The notes under the pieces: model-generated
The model's input: only the letters and a program-made list of their open reading frames with translations
Databases searched by the model: none
Told to the model about the DNA's origin: nothing
Program-made: the position numbers and the translations under genes
Source: Natrinema ejinorense
Lineage (GTDB): Archaea; Halobacteriota; Halobacteria; Halobacteriales; Natrialbaceae
Direction of reading: 5' to 3'
DNA length: 64,000 bases
Assembly: GCF_002494345.1 (NCBI RefSeq)
Contig: NZ_NXNI01000001.1
Coordinates: forward strand, 1,550,001 to 1,614,000
Shown: in pieces, positions 51,366-60,186 of the stretch
Layout: each line of letters opens with the position of its first letter
Numbering within the stretch: position 1 is the first letter of the stretch

Positions 51366-52490
51366 CTACTCGATCTGTGTGACCGTTCCGCTGACGGTCG
51401 TCGTCCCGAAGTCGAGGACCACCCTATCGCCGGTCCGAAGCGAGTCACCGTGGAATCGCACGCCAGTGTCGGTCCGTCGCGTCTGTAACTCGACGGAAAG
51501 CGTGACATCCTTGTTCTTCGGATGCTCGCGGAGGTAGATCTCTCCGCTCTCGCTCTCGAGGACGACGTCAGCCGCCTCAGTATCGACCGACTGGATCGTG
51601 ACCAACGTCTCGCCACGGACGGTCTCGGTCATTCCCGAACTGAACTCGTCCGCGACCGCGGGCTGTATGTTCTCGAGTTCGATCTCGGCATCGACCGTCG
51701 TCGATTCGCCGGATTCCTGGTCAGTTCCGCGCCTGACTACTTTGCCGGAGAGATCGTAGCCGCCGGGGCTCAGACTGATCTGACTGCCGACGGTAACCGG
51801 CTGGCCGCCATACGTCGGCATGGATCCCTGCTGGTGCGTATTGAGTTCGGTACCGACGAGCGCCCGATACTGATCCCCGCCGACCGGGTACAGTTTGACG
51901 TTCGTTATCGTCGCCGTGGTGTACGGGCCGAGGGTAACGCTATCGCCCTCGGCGATCTCGTCAGCAGTCCGATCCGAGATCGTCGACTCGAGCAGCACGG
52001 GCGTTTCGTCGAGCGAGAGTGTCGAGCCGTCGGGTTCGAGGTTCGTCAAACGACCGGTGGCGGTGTACTCGTCCGTTTGAATCGCGAGTTCCGAACCGAC
52101 GCGAAGGCGCTTCCCGGCGTACTCGAAGACCGGCTCCTCCCGGTCCTCGAGGTCGGCGGCTTGGCCGTTGATTTCGGCGCGGACCAGAACCTGTGACTGG
52201 TTTCCACCGTCGCTCGTCATCGAGGGTGTGACGTAGACATCGGTCACGGTGAGATTATGTGACGAGCCGTCGGCCCTGACGGTATCGCCCTCGGCCACGC
52301 GGTCGGCGACGTAATCGGGCTGTCCGCCGAGGTCGATAGTGGCATATCTGGTTTCGGATTCCCCATCCGAGCCGAGCACCCCAACGAACGCGACTCCCGC
52401 GACGAGGACGGCGAGCAAGAGGAGGACCGCCAGCGCGTCGATGACGTTGACGATCCCGAAGAGGTTGCCCTCGTCGTCAATCAGCGGCAT
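51366..52490 (-). CDS. DUF4330-type membrane-anchored protein
   Basis: 374 residues. The opening LIDDEGNLFGIVNVIDALAVLLLLAVLVAG is the DUF4330 signature: a short polar start and one N-terminal membrane helix. The remaining 330 residues are outside and beta-rich, in repeated units with strands such as DTVRADGSSHNLTVTDVYVTP, AEGDSVTLGPYTTATITNVK and QPVTVGSQISLSPGGYDLSGKVV; three or four similar domains seem to be present. Function of DUF4330 is unknown. The repeats suggest an external scaffold. It is co-directional with the hypothetical at 50607. Confidence 0.75.
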   Translation of the reverse strand: MPLIDDEGNLFGIVNVIDALAVLLLLAVLVAGVAFVGVLGSDGESETRYATIDLGGQPDYVADRVAEGDTVRADGSSHNLTVTDVYVTPSMTSDGGNQSQVLVRAEINGQAADLEDREEPVFEYAGKRLRVGSELAIQTDEYTATGRLTNLEPDGSTLSLDETPVLLESTISDRTADEIAEGDSVTLGPYTTATITNVKLYPVGGDQYRALVGTELNTHQQGSMPTYGGQPVTVGSQISLSPGGYDLSGKVVRRGTDQESGESTTVDAEIELENIQPAVADEFSSGMTETVRGETLVTIQSVDTEAADVVLESESGEIYLREHPKNKDVTLSVELQTRRTDTGVRFHGDSLRTGDRVVLDFGTTTVSGTVTQIE

Positions 52491-52631
52491 GTATCACTCC
52501 GGATGACCATAGGCGAGAGAGTCGGTTCCTGTACCATAGGTATTGTCATGTCATATCTTCCACTGTCCGTCACAAGGGTAGACGGCTCCCGGGTAAAACT
52601 ACTTGAGACGCCGATACTCATGCCCCTCCGA

Positions 52632-53108
52632 CTAGATCACGCGATCAACCGCGATCGTGATCGTTGCGATCAGGGCCGCCACCGCGAGGACCGCCGGCTC
52701 CGACGAGACGTACAGACTCGGCGTCGGATGGCGAGCCCACGTGAACGGGTAGAGCCACACCCCGGCAGCGCCGTCGGCGTAGGCCTTGATGCCGTCGACG
52801 ACGAGGTGTGAGAGCGCACCTGCGAGCAGCGCGGTGAACGTCCGTCGGTGCCTGTCGGCGACGACCATCGCACCCATCCCCGCGAGGACGATCGCTCCCC
52901 CGAGCGTCGACAGCGCGTCGAGATCGAACGGAACGCCGAGTGCCGCCTCGAGCGTCCCGCTCGCGACGAGCAGCGTCATTCGGTTGAGGTCCGGCAGAAC
53001 CGCGCCGATCATCACGACGGCGATCCACCGATCCGGGATCGGGCGGTACCAGCCCGCGATCGTACAGCCCGCGTACGCGAGGAGGACGTGAGAGAGGAGA
53101 TCAGCCAC
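52632..53108 (-). CDS. Membrane-bound metal-dependent hydrolase (DUF457/YdjM-like)
   Basis: 158 residues from GTG 53108, which overlaps the upstream stop by eight bases; an earlier ATG at 53138 would overlap more. The early VADLLSHVLLAYAG, the VLPDLNRM motif, and SHLVVDGIKA give the His/Asp pattern of the YdjM/DUF457 family (SH...PD...H..D). Four membrane helices. Presumed metal-dependent membrane hydrolase of unknown substrate. It is coupled to the gene at 53101. Confidence 0.8.
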   Translation of the reverse strand: MADLLSHVLLAYAGCTIAGWYRPIPDRWIAVVMIGAVLPDLNRMTLLVASGTLEAALGVPFDLDALSTLGGAIVLAGMGAMVVADRHRRTFTALLAGALSHLVVDGIKAYADGAAGVWLYPFTWARHPTPSLYVSSEPAVLAVAALIATITIAVDRVI

Positions 53109-53637
53109 GGCGGTTCTCCTCCGATTTCGGTCCACCATCTGACGTCGCTGGATCGACTCTCGGCTCGAAGGCGAGTTCGCGGCCGGTCACGCGCCAGTGC
53201 CGGAGGAAGTAGCCGACCGCCAACAGGAGACCGACGACCGAGGCCCCGAGTTTGTAGGTCGTCGCCGACGGATCACGGTTCACGACGACCGTCCGATCGG
53301 CGGCGAGCTCCGTTTCGGACTCGAGAAGGCCATAGACCTGTACGTCACCGCCCGATTTCACGTCGCTTGCGACGCCCCGAACCTCGAGTTCGGCGGCCAC
53401 CTCGCCGCTGTCGTCCGTGACTTGGATGGTAATGGTCTCGGCTTCGGCGTCGACGCTTCGTACCTCGCCGAACAGGAGTACCCGGTCGCCGACGGACTGC
53501 TCGAGTCCCGCGTCCTGGATTCGATCGCCGGTCGGGTGAGGCCAGTTATCGTCGTAGGTCGCGCCGTAGTGAACACAGAGCCCGCCGAGAACGAGGAGTA
53601 ACGCGGCGACGACGACGACTCTGGTCGCGGGGCGCAT
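53101..53637 (-). CDS. Membrane protein with external OB-like domain
   Basis: 178 residues. Helix 1 (about 6-26) and helix 2 (about 130-148) flank an extracytosolic beta-rich domain: DRVLLFGEVRSVDAEAETITIQVTDDSGEVAAELEVRGVASDVKSGGDVQVYGLL. That strand order resembles an OB-fold. The C-terminal tail is cytosolic. No named family is certain. It overlaps the hydrolase gene by eight bases, so both are made together. Confidence 0.65.
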   Translation of the reverse strand: MRPATRVVVVAALLLVLGGLCVHYGATYDDNWPHPTGDRIQDAGLEQSVGDRVLLFGEVRSVDAEAETITIQVTDDSGEVAAELEVRGVASDVKSGGDVQVYGLLESETELAADRTVVVNRDPSATTYKLGASVVGLLLAVGYFLRHWRVTGRELAFEPRVDPATSDGGPKSEENRRG

Positions 53638-53781
53638 TCGTCACTCTCCTGGCACAGCGGTTCCTTTATCGTATCGATGTCCGAAGGAGCGTGCCGTCTA
53701 TATCCGTCAGCACTCGTTATTCGAGTACGCGGGTCGAGGCGGAGTCGACAGGGGCGGACGCTCTCGGACCACGAGACTGAC

Positions 53782-54768
53782 CTACGATGACCGGACGAGC
53801 GGATCGTACCACTCCCGATTCTCGCGATACCAGTCGATGAATTTCGAGACTCCCTGGCGGATGTCGACTGTCGGCTCGTAGCCGAGGACCGCGTTGGCTT
53901 TCGAGATGTCGGCGTGGGTGTGTTCGGCGTCGCCCTCGCGGGGCTCGCCGAACTCGAGTTCGAGGCTCGGATCGATCTCGTCGCGGACGACTTCCGCGAG
54001 GGTGTGAATGTCGATGTTGTCCGTCGAGCCCACGTTACAGATCTGGCCGTCCGCGCTGTCATCTTCGAGAAGCTGTTCGTTGACCCGAACGATATCGTCG
54101 ATGTAAGTGAAATCACGGGTCTGTGTACCGTCCCCGTAGATAACCGGCGGTTCGCCGTGGAGACACCGCGAAACGAAATTCGTCATCGCCATGTTCGGCC
54201 GCATCCGCGGGCCGTAGACGGTGAAGTACCTGAGTGCGACCGTCGGGAGCCCGTAGACCTCGTTGTAGACGCGCGCGTACTGTTCGCTCGCGAGCTTCGA
54301 AACGCCATACGGTGAGACGGGGTTCGTCGGATGCTCCTCGTCGTAGGGCAGATACGCCGGCTTGCCGTAAACCGACGACGAGGAGGCGAGGACGACGCGC
54401 TCGAGATCGGTGTGTCGGGCGGCCTCAAGGAGGTTCATCGTCCCGTCGACGTTGTACGCGTTGACTTTTTGTGGTTGCTCGACACTTGTCCGGACGCCTG
54501 CCTGAGCCGCCTGGTGATAGACGACGTCAGCGTCGGCGACGAGGTCGTCGACGAGCGATCCGTCGGTGATCGAGCCGTCGATGAGATTATAGCTCGCAGC
54601 GGCCTCGGCGGCGGCCGTTTTCGCGGCCTCGACGTTGTGTTCCTTGATGCCGAGATCGTAGTAGGCTTCGAAATTGTCCAGTACGGTCACGTCGTGGCCG
54701 CGGCCTGCAACGGCTTCAGCAATGTGGCCGCCGATAAAGCCTGCACCGCCAGTAACGAGCACGTCCAT
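53782..54768 (-). CDS. NAD-dependent nucleotide-sugar epimerase (extended SDR)
   Basis: 328 residues from ATG 54768 (MDVLVTGGAGFIGGHIAEAV), the NAD-binding GxxGxxG. Catalytic Ser in VVLASSSSVYG and YxxxK in YGVSKLASEQYARVYN; substrate-side ALRYFTVYGPRMRPNMA. Belongs to the UDP-glucose/UDP-glucuronate 4-epimerase group. It supplies a sugar nucleotide for surface glycan assembly. A minus-strand TATA-like run at about 54793-54804 fits its start. It opens the glycan locus. Confidence 0.9.
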   Translation of the reverse strand: MDVLVTGGAGFIGGHIAEAVAGRGHDVTVLDNFEAYYDLGIKEHNVEAAKTAAAEAAASYNLIDGSITDGSLVDDLVADADVVYHQAAQAGVRTSVEQPQKVNAYNVDGTMNLLEAARHTDLERVVLASSSSVYGKPAYLPYDEEHPTNPVSPYGVSKLASEQYARVYNEVYGLPTVALRYFTVYGPRMRPNMAMTNFVSRCLHGEPPVIYGDGTQTRDFTYIDDIVRVNEQLLEDDSADGQICNVGSTDNIDIHTLAEVVRDEIDPSLELEFGEPREGDAEHTHADISKANAVLGYEPTVDIRQGVSKFIDWYRENREWYDPLVRSS

Positions 54769-55168
54769 TAGGTGAATCTGTGCTACCATCCCTACAAAAA
54801 GAATACGTCTTCGGTGTGTGGAATAGGAGCGTGCACGAATTACAACGCGGCGAATAACGTCGACTGGAAATCCTTCCGTTGCAGACCACAGTCCTCGCAG
54901 CAGACGGCCACGGCCGAACGGTCCTGACGTTGGGCATTGTGACGCCGAATCGGGATATACACCCAACTCCGACTCGGAGGTAGAAGCCCAGGGTACTGAC
55001 AAGCCCAGTTTGATTGAAATATCGAGTATTGAATGTAATTTTACCTACTCTCAATTCTCCGAAAGTCGTTCTATATTGGCAATCAGTATATACACAGTGA
55101 AGGACAGAATCAAGCCCAGCGACATATTCAATAAGTTTATACCATTACCCTACAATCGCTCGTATCGA
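54769..55168. other. 400-bp divergent promoter region in the glycan locus
   Basis: No gene seen; the right half is AT-rich. TATA element tttata at 55136-55141 is about 30 bp before ATG 55169, supporting that start for the sugar transferase. Confidence 0.5.
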
Positions 55169-56608
55169 ATGCTCACCGGATGGCGGTATCGTATTGTCAG
55201 TTTTGTTGGAGTAATACTGGCGACCGGTATCGCTGTCACCACCGCTAACCATCCGGTGTCCCAGTCTCTGTTCACGACGTATGTTCCACTCTTCGACCGT
55301 CTCGAGGAGACCGTTTTAACTGGGGAATCACTGCAGTTGGCGTTGCTTCTAAGTATCGGTATCGTCGCTGGCTGTTTACTCCCGCTCTACAAACCCCGTC
55401 CTCGTCGACTCCTCGAGACGGTGTTCATCGCGCAAAAACGAGTCGGGGTAGCAGGACTTGCATTGGCGACACTCGGGTTTTTCCAGTGGAGCCATCGACT
55501 GCCGCGGGCGACGCTGGTCATGATCATCGGAGTATTGATGTTCTTGATCCCCGCGTGGTTCGTATGGATCCGCCGGCGGCCGACTGCGTCGGACGGCCGC
55601 ACGCTGATCGTCGGCGATGATCTGGCCCAGATCGAACGGATTGCGCCTGAGGTCGACGCACTCGTACTTGGATATCTGTGTCCGACCGCCATTAACTGGC
55701 ACACTGTCACTGATGGTGGTGTGACCGTACAGAAAGACGACGGTCTCACGGAAATCGAAAACGAGGTCGATACGCTCACGGATAGCGATTCGCTTACTCG
55801 ACTCGGTGGGCTTTCACGAATTGAAGACACCCTGATCGAGTACGATATCGATACCGTCGTACTTGCGTTCCATCATCCTGACCGTGCAGAGTTTTTCGGT
55901 GCACTCGATGCCTGCTACGAACACGGTGTTAACGCGAAAGTTCACCGGGAGTACGCGAATAAGGTACTCGTTTCCCAAGACGCGGTTGGAACGCTCATCG
56001 ACGTAGAGGTAGAGCCATGGGATCCATTCGATTATCTCATGAAACGAACGTTCGATATTGTCGTTTCGGGGACGGCTTTGCTCGTTCTCTCACCACTTAT
56101 TCTGCTTATCGTCCTCGCGATTAGACTAGAGGGCGAAGGTCCGGTCTTTTTCAGCCAAAAGCGGACCTATCTGTACGGCGAAACGTTCCAGATAAAGAAA
56201 TTCAGAACGCTGAAACCGAAACGGGGTGGGGAAGTGGGGACGGTTATCGAAACGGACCGTCGGACACCACTCGGGACATTCCTTCGAACGACTCATCTCG
56301 ACGAAATCCCGCAGCTATGGTCGATCCTAACCGGAAGTATGAGCATTGTTGGTCCACGGCCAGCACAGACCGAACTCGAGTCCGAATTTGAGAGCGAAGC
56401 AATCGAGTGGCGACAGCGATGGTTCGTCAAACCTGGACTGACCGGACTCGCCCAGATCAACGACGCGACGAGTCAGGAGCCTACCGAGAAAGTTCAGTAC
56501 GATCTCCAGTACATCCGAAATCAGTCACTTCTGCTCGATCTGAAGATTTTGCTCCGTCAACTTTGGAAGGTCGTTGAGGACGTCGCCGAACTCGCCGGTC
56601 GCGAGTGA
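55169..56608 (+). CDS. Polyprenyl-phosphate sugar-phosphate transferase (WcaJ/WbaP type)
   Basis: 479 residues from ATG 55169 (MLTGWRYRIVSF), chosen by TATA spacing; an open frame extends upstream but is AT-rich and unconserved. Five membrane segments and a degenerate Rossmann-like region precede the bacterial sugar transferase domain (about 290-479): MKRTFDIVVSGTALLVLSPL, FFSQKRTYLYGETFQIKKFRTL, DEIPQLWSILTGSMSIVGPRP and KPGLTGLAQIN. It starts glycan synthesis by moving a sugar-1-phosphate to a polyprenyl carrier. Its 3' end overlaps the convergent dehydrogenase gene by 52 bp. Confidence 0.9.
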   Translation: MLTGWRYRIVSFVGVILATGIAVTTANHPVSQSLFTTYVPLFDRLEETVLTGESLQLALLLSIGIVAGCLLPLYKPRPRRLLETVFIAQKRVGVAGLALATLGFFQWSHRLPRATLVMIIGVLMFLIPAWFVWIRRRPTASDGRTLIVGDDLAQIERIAPEVDALVLGYLCPTAINWHTVTDGGVTVQKDDGLTEIENEVDTLTDSDSLTRLGGLSRIEDTLIEYDIDTVVLAFHHPDRAEFFGALDACYEHGVNAKVHREYANKVLVSQDAVGTLIDVEVEPWDPFDYLMKRTFDIVVSGTALLVLSPLILLIVLAIRLEGEGPVFFSQKRTYLYGETFQIKKFRTLKPKRGGEVGTVIETDRRTPLGTFLRTTHLDEIPQLWSILTGSMSIVGPRPAQTELESEFESEAIEWRQRWFVKPGLTGLAQINDATSQEPTEKVQYDLQYIRNQSLLLDLKILLRQLWKVVEDVAELAGRE

Positions 56609-57924
56609 GCGTCCGATAGCGATTCTCCATCACCGAGTCGAAGGACGGGCATTGCCGTCTCCGTTGGTAGCGCGTTCTGGGCATCGAAGACGAACGGCGC
56701 GTCTTCGAGGGCATCATACTCGAAGACATCGTGATCGACCAGCAGGAGCGTGACGTCCGCATCGGCGATTAGTTCGCGATCAATTTCGTTCTCTGGCTCG
56801 ATCGGATCGTTGGCGAGAGTCGTACTATCGACGTACGGATCAATAGCTGTGAGAGTCGCATTCTTCGCACAGAGGTTCTCACAAATCGCCATCGCAGGCG
56901 AGTTACGAATATCGGAGACATTCGGCTTGTACGTTAGTCCGAGTACGACGATCGAGGCATCATCGATCGGGACGCCGCGGGCTCCCAGTCCAGTCTCCAC
57001 CTGATCGACGACGTGTGCTGGCATCGTCTCGTTGATCGCGTTTGCCTGTTCGACCAGTCGGAGCGGGTTGCCCTCACGTCGACCGAGCCAGGTCAAAAAC
57101 TGGGGATCGACTGGGATACAATGCCCACCGACACCAGGACCGGGATAGAACTCCTGAAATCCGAATGGCTTCGTTCCCGCTGCGTTGATCACTTCCCAAA
57201 TGTCGACGTCGACTTCCTCAGCGTGGCGCGCGAGTTCATTGACGAGCGCGATATTCACCATTCGGTAGGTGTTCTCGAGCGTCTTGGCCATCTCGGCGGC
57301 TTTCGTCGACGTTACTGGCGCGGTTCCGACAGTGACCGCATTGAACAGTTTCTGTGCCGTAGTCCGCTCGATATCACTATCCGCACCGACGATCAGAGGG
57401 ATATCCTCGAACTCGTATCGGCCACCGGGATTGATTCGCTCCGGAACGACGGCGACGAGGGTATCCTCACCCGGACGGCGACCACCTGCTTGAAGCGCCG
57501 GGCGGACGATCTCATCGGCCGCTCCCGGGAAGACCGTACTACTACAGACGTACAAGATCTCACGATCGGGTGCGTGTTCTGCGATCGTCTGACTCGCTTG
57601 CCTGATCGCTTCCATGTCTGGTTCTCCCTCCTGGATCCCCGTCGGGACGGCGACGATGAATGCGTCCGCTTCGGAGAGTTTCTCCGGATCACTTGTCGGG
57701 ACGAAATCGTTGTCGAGCGCACGCTCGAGGCGCTTGTCGTCGATATCGTCGATATACGAATCGCCGCGCTGGAGGGATTTCATCCGGTCCTCATCGATGT
57801 CGAATCCGACGACACGAAAGCCGGCTTTCGTGAAGTGACAGGCCAGCGGCAGGCCGACGTATCCGACGCCGATTACTGCGACGGTTGCCGCCCGTTCTTC
57901 GATCCGCTCTCGAACGCCGGTCAT
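56557..57924 (-). CDS. UDP-sugar 6-dehydrogenase (UDP-GlcNAc/ManNAc type)
   Basis: 455 residues. NAD site VAVIGVGYVGLPLACHFTKAGF, catalytic Cys in GPGVGGHCIPVDPQFL, and the C-terminal UDP-binding domain with VLGLTYKPNVSDIRNSPAMAICENL. The VGGHCIPVDP phrase and the KTLENTYRMVNIALVNELA helix point to UDP-N-acetylmannosamine or -glucosamine dehydrogenase (WecC/WbpA group). It makes a UDP-uronic acid for the surface glycan. Start ATG 57924 overlaps the epimerase stop (TAATG), so translation is coupled. The terminal Ser/Thr-rich tail overlaps the sugar transferase gene. Confidence 0.9.
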   Translation of the reverse strand: MTGVRERIEERAATVAVIGVGYVGLPLACHFTKAGFRVVGFDIDEDRMKSLQRGDSYIDDIDDKRLERALDNDFVPTSDPEKLSEADAFIVAVPTGIQEGEPDMEAIRQASQTIAEHAPDREILYVCSSTVFPGAADEIVRPALQAGGRRPGEDTLVAVVPERINPGGRYEFEDIPLIVGADSDIERTTAQKLFNAVTVGTAPVTSTKAAEMAKTLENTYRMVNIALVNELARHAEEVDVDIWEVINAAGTKPFGFQEFYPGPGVGGHCIPVDPQFLTWLGRREGNPLRLVEQANAINETMPAHVVDQVETGLGARGVPIDDASIVVLGLTYKPNVSDIRNSPAMAICENLCAKNATLTAIDPYVDSTTLANDPIEPENEIDRELIADADVTLLLVDHDVFEYDALEDAPFVFDAQNALPTETAMPVLRLGDGESLSDAHSRPASSATSSTTFQS

Positions 57925-58901
57925 TAGACTACCTCCTCAGTTTCGAGTCGCGACCGCCGTTCCGCGATCACGTCCTCGAGAATGCGGTCGAGTTCCGTCT
58001 CCGGATGCCATCCTAGCGTCTCCTCGAGTTTCGTGACGTCGGGTTCGCGCTGCTGTGGTTCTTCGAAGTTCTCGTCGAAGGCGACCTCATAGGGGATATG
58101 TTCGATTTCGGAGTCGGAGTCCGTGAGTTCGATAATTCGTTCCGCGAGATCGTTGATACTCGTCGGATGCGGTGAGCCGATATTAAACACCGAGCCGTAG
58201 GCCTCGAGTGAGTGTAGTAGTTGGTACGTCACTCGGACGGCATCTCGGACGTGTGTGAAGCTCCGTGTCTGTGTGCCGTCCCCGTAGACGGTCAGTGGTT
58301 CGCCCGTAAGCGCTTGCTCAACAAATGTCGGAATGACCATCCCGTATTGACCCGTCTGGCGTGGGCCAACGATGTTGAAGTACCGTCCGACGACAACGGG
58401 AAGATCGTGTTTCCGGTTGTACGCGAGAGCCAATGCCTCGTCGACTGCCTTTGCGGAGGCGTAACTCCAGCGGAGGCTCTCAGTTGGGCCGAGCACTCGG
58501 TCATCCGACTCCGCGAACGGAACCGCCTCGGACTTCCCGTATACCTCAGACGATGACGCGATGAACACCTGCGTTTCGTCTTCGACTGCGGCCTCGAGTA
58601 CCAGTTCGGTTCCCCGTAGATTCGTCCGCAGCGAGTCGAGCGGTGAATCGACGATCTTCTGGACGCCGACGGCGGCCGCGAGGTGGTATACAGTATCCGC
58701 GCGACCGACCTGTTTCGAAACTACTGCGTCGTCACAGACATCGCCATCGACGACCTCGAGTCGATCCGAGTTCGGCAGGTTGGTTTTCGTTCCTGTCGAG
58801 AAGTTATCGAGGACCACGATGTCGTGATTCGTCCTCTCGAGTACGAAATCGACCAGATGAGAGCCGATAAAACCGCTGCCTCCGGTTACGAGTATGCGCA
58901 T
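57924..58901 (-). CDS. NAD-dependent nucleotide-sugar epimerase/dehydratase
   Basis: 325 residues. Rossmann start MRILVTGGSGFIGSHLVDFV, active-site Ser in VFIASSSEVYGKSE, YxxxK in SYASAKAVDEALALAYNRKH, and VVGRYFNIVGPRQTGQYGMVIPTFVEQAL. It is close to UDP-glucuronate decarboxylase and UDP-glucose 4-epimerase types; SPHPTSINDLAERI is shared by both, so the exact reaction is open. ATG 58901 with a minus-strand TATA (gcttaacc read in reverse, 58931-58938) about 32 bp upstream. Coupled to the dehydrogenase downstream. Confidence 0.88.
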   Translation of the reverse strand: MRILVTGGSGFIGSHLVDFVLERTNHDIVVLDNFSTGTKTNLPNSDRLEVVDGDVCDDAVVSKQVGRADTVYHLAAAVGVQKIVDSPLDSLRTNLRGTELVLEAAVEDETQVFIASSSEVYGKSEAVPFAESDDRVLGPTESLRWSYASAKAVDEALALAYNRKHDLPVVVGRYFNIVGPRQTGQYGMVIPTFVEQALTGEPLTVYGDGTQTRSFTHVRDAVRVTYQLLHSLEAYGSVFNIGSPHPTSINDLAERIIELTDSDSEIEHIPYEVAFDENFEEPQQREPDVTKLEETLGWHPETELDRILEDVIAERRSRLETEEVV

Positions 58902-58941
58902 TAACTATTCTCTTCTCTATGAACACATCCGCTTAACCGTT

Positions 58942-59002
58942 CCGGCCTGTACGCAACTATTTTATGGGCCCTCCCGGCCTGTGTGCAACTATTTTATAGG
59001 CC
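58942..59002. repeat. Tandem 29-bp AT-core repeat between divergent glycan genes
   Basis: Copy 1 (58942-58970) and copy 2 (58974-59002) match at 26 of 29 positions with a 32-bp period. Each unit reads ccggcctg, gcaactattttat and ggcc, so a TATA-like core is flanked by inverted ggcc bases. The palindromic core works as a TATA box on either strand. Neither copy is at leaderless distance from a gene; a duplicated operator or promoter. Confidence 0.65.
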
Positions 59003-59094
59003 ATCTAAGAGCCGGAAGTTCATTCGTAGATCTCATTCTCCGGATCGGAATAGACCAGCATACTCATAGGTGTTCGATCCACACCCCCTAGCGA

Positions 59095-60186
59095 ATGCGT
59101 ATTCTTCGCGTCGCACAGAAGCTCTATCCCGATACGAAGGGCGGTGGACAGTATCACGTCCATGCGATGAGTCGCGATCAGGCGGCACTGGGTCACGACG
59201 TGACCGTCGTCACGGTACGATCCGATCCCGACCTCCCTCACATCGAAACTCGAGACGGATATACAGTGATTCGGTACGATCCGACAGCAAGTCTCCTCGG
59301 AAACGACATCAGTTCAGGGGTCGCACAGTATCTGGCTTCGGCTGCGGAATTCGATGTCATGCATGCTCACTCCCATCTCTATTTCTCGACGAATCTGGCG
59401 GCGCTGAAGCGCCGTCTCGGGAATATCCCGCTGGCGATTACGAACCACGGACTCTACTCGCAGAGCGCTCCCGAGAACGTCTTTCGGCTGTACCTGCGAA
59501 CGCTCGGTCGGTGGACGTTCGATCAGGCCGATGTGGTGTTCTGCTATACCGAGACGGACCGGGACCGCGTGCGGGAGTTCGGCGTCTCGAGTCGGATCGA
59601 AGTCGTCTCGAACGGAATCGATACAAACCGATTTGGTTCTGACGGGCGTGAGAGTACGTTGATCAATAGTACGGAGCCGGTCGTTCTCTTCGTCGGGCGG
59701 TTAGTAGAGGGAAAACGCCCCTCGGTGGCTCTCGAGGCGCTCCCACAGATCAAGCGTACGCATCCAGACGCGCAGCTTTATTTGTGTGGCGACGGGCCGT
59801 TGCGAAGCGATCTGGAGTCGCTCGCTCGCGAGCTAGATATCGATGACTCGGTCCACTTCCTGGGTCACGTTCCCTACGACGAGATGCCGCGGGTTTACCG
59901 CAGCGGCGACGTACTCGTCCTTCCGAGTCGAGCTGAGGGCGTCCCACGGACCGTTCTCGAGGCGATCAGCACCGGATTACCGGTCGTTTGCTCGCACCTC
60001 GACCAACTCGAGGAACTCGTCGCAGGACGCGGTGAACTCGTCGATTTGGACGCCGGAGAGTCGATCGCTCCCCGCGTTTCCGAGTGGCTCGAGACGGGGC
60101 AACGCGTTCGGCCCCTCGAAGACGATTACGCGTGGCAAACAACTGTCGAACGGACGACAGCGCATCTCCGGTCCATCGCCTACTGA
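59095..60186 (+). CDS. Glycosyltransferase family 4
   Basis: 363 residues. GT-B fold: N-terminal DTKGGGQYHVHAMSRDQAALGHDVTVVT (glycine-rich acceptor loop), then the nucleotide-sugar domain VVLFVGRLVEGKRPSVALEAL and VLPSRAEGVPRTVLEAISTGLPVV, the E-x7-E signature of GT4. Cytosolic or peripheral. It adds a sugar to the lipid-linked glycan. A weak TATA (about 59060) precedes ATG 59095. Its last seven bases overlap the convergent sulfatase-like gene. Confidence 0.92.
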   Translation: MRILRVAQKLYPDTKGGGQYHVHAMSRDQAALGHDVTVVTVRSDPDLPHIETRDGYTVIRYDPTASLLGNDISSGVAQYLASAAEFDVMHAHSHLYFSTNLAALKRRLGNIPLAITNHGLYSQSAPENVFRLYLRTLGRWTFDQADVVFCYTETDRDRVREFGVSSRIEVVSNGIDTNRFGSDGRESTLINSTEPVVLFVGRLVEGKRPSVALEALPQIKRTHPDAQLYLCGDGPLRSDLESLARELDIDDSVHFLGHVPYDEMPRVYRSGDVLVLPSRAEGVPRTVLEAISTGLPVVCSHLDQLEELVAGRGELVDLDAGESIAPRVSEWLETGQRVRPLEDDYAWQTTVERTTAHLRSIAY

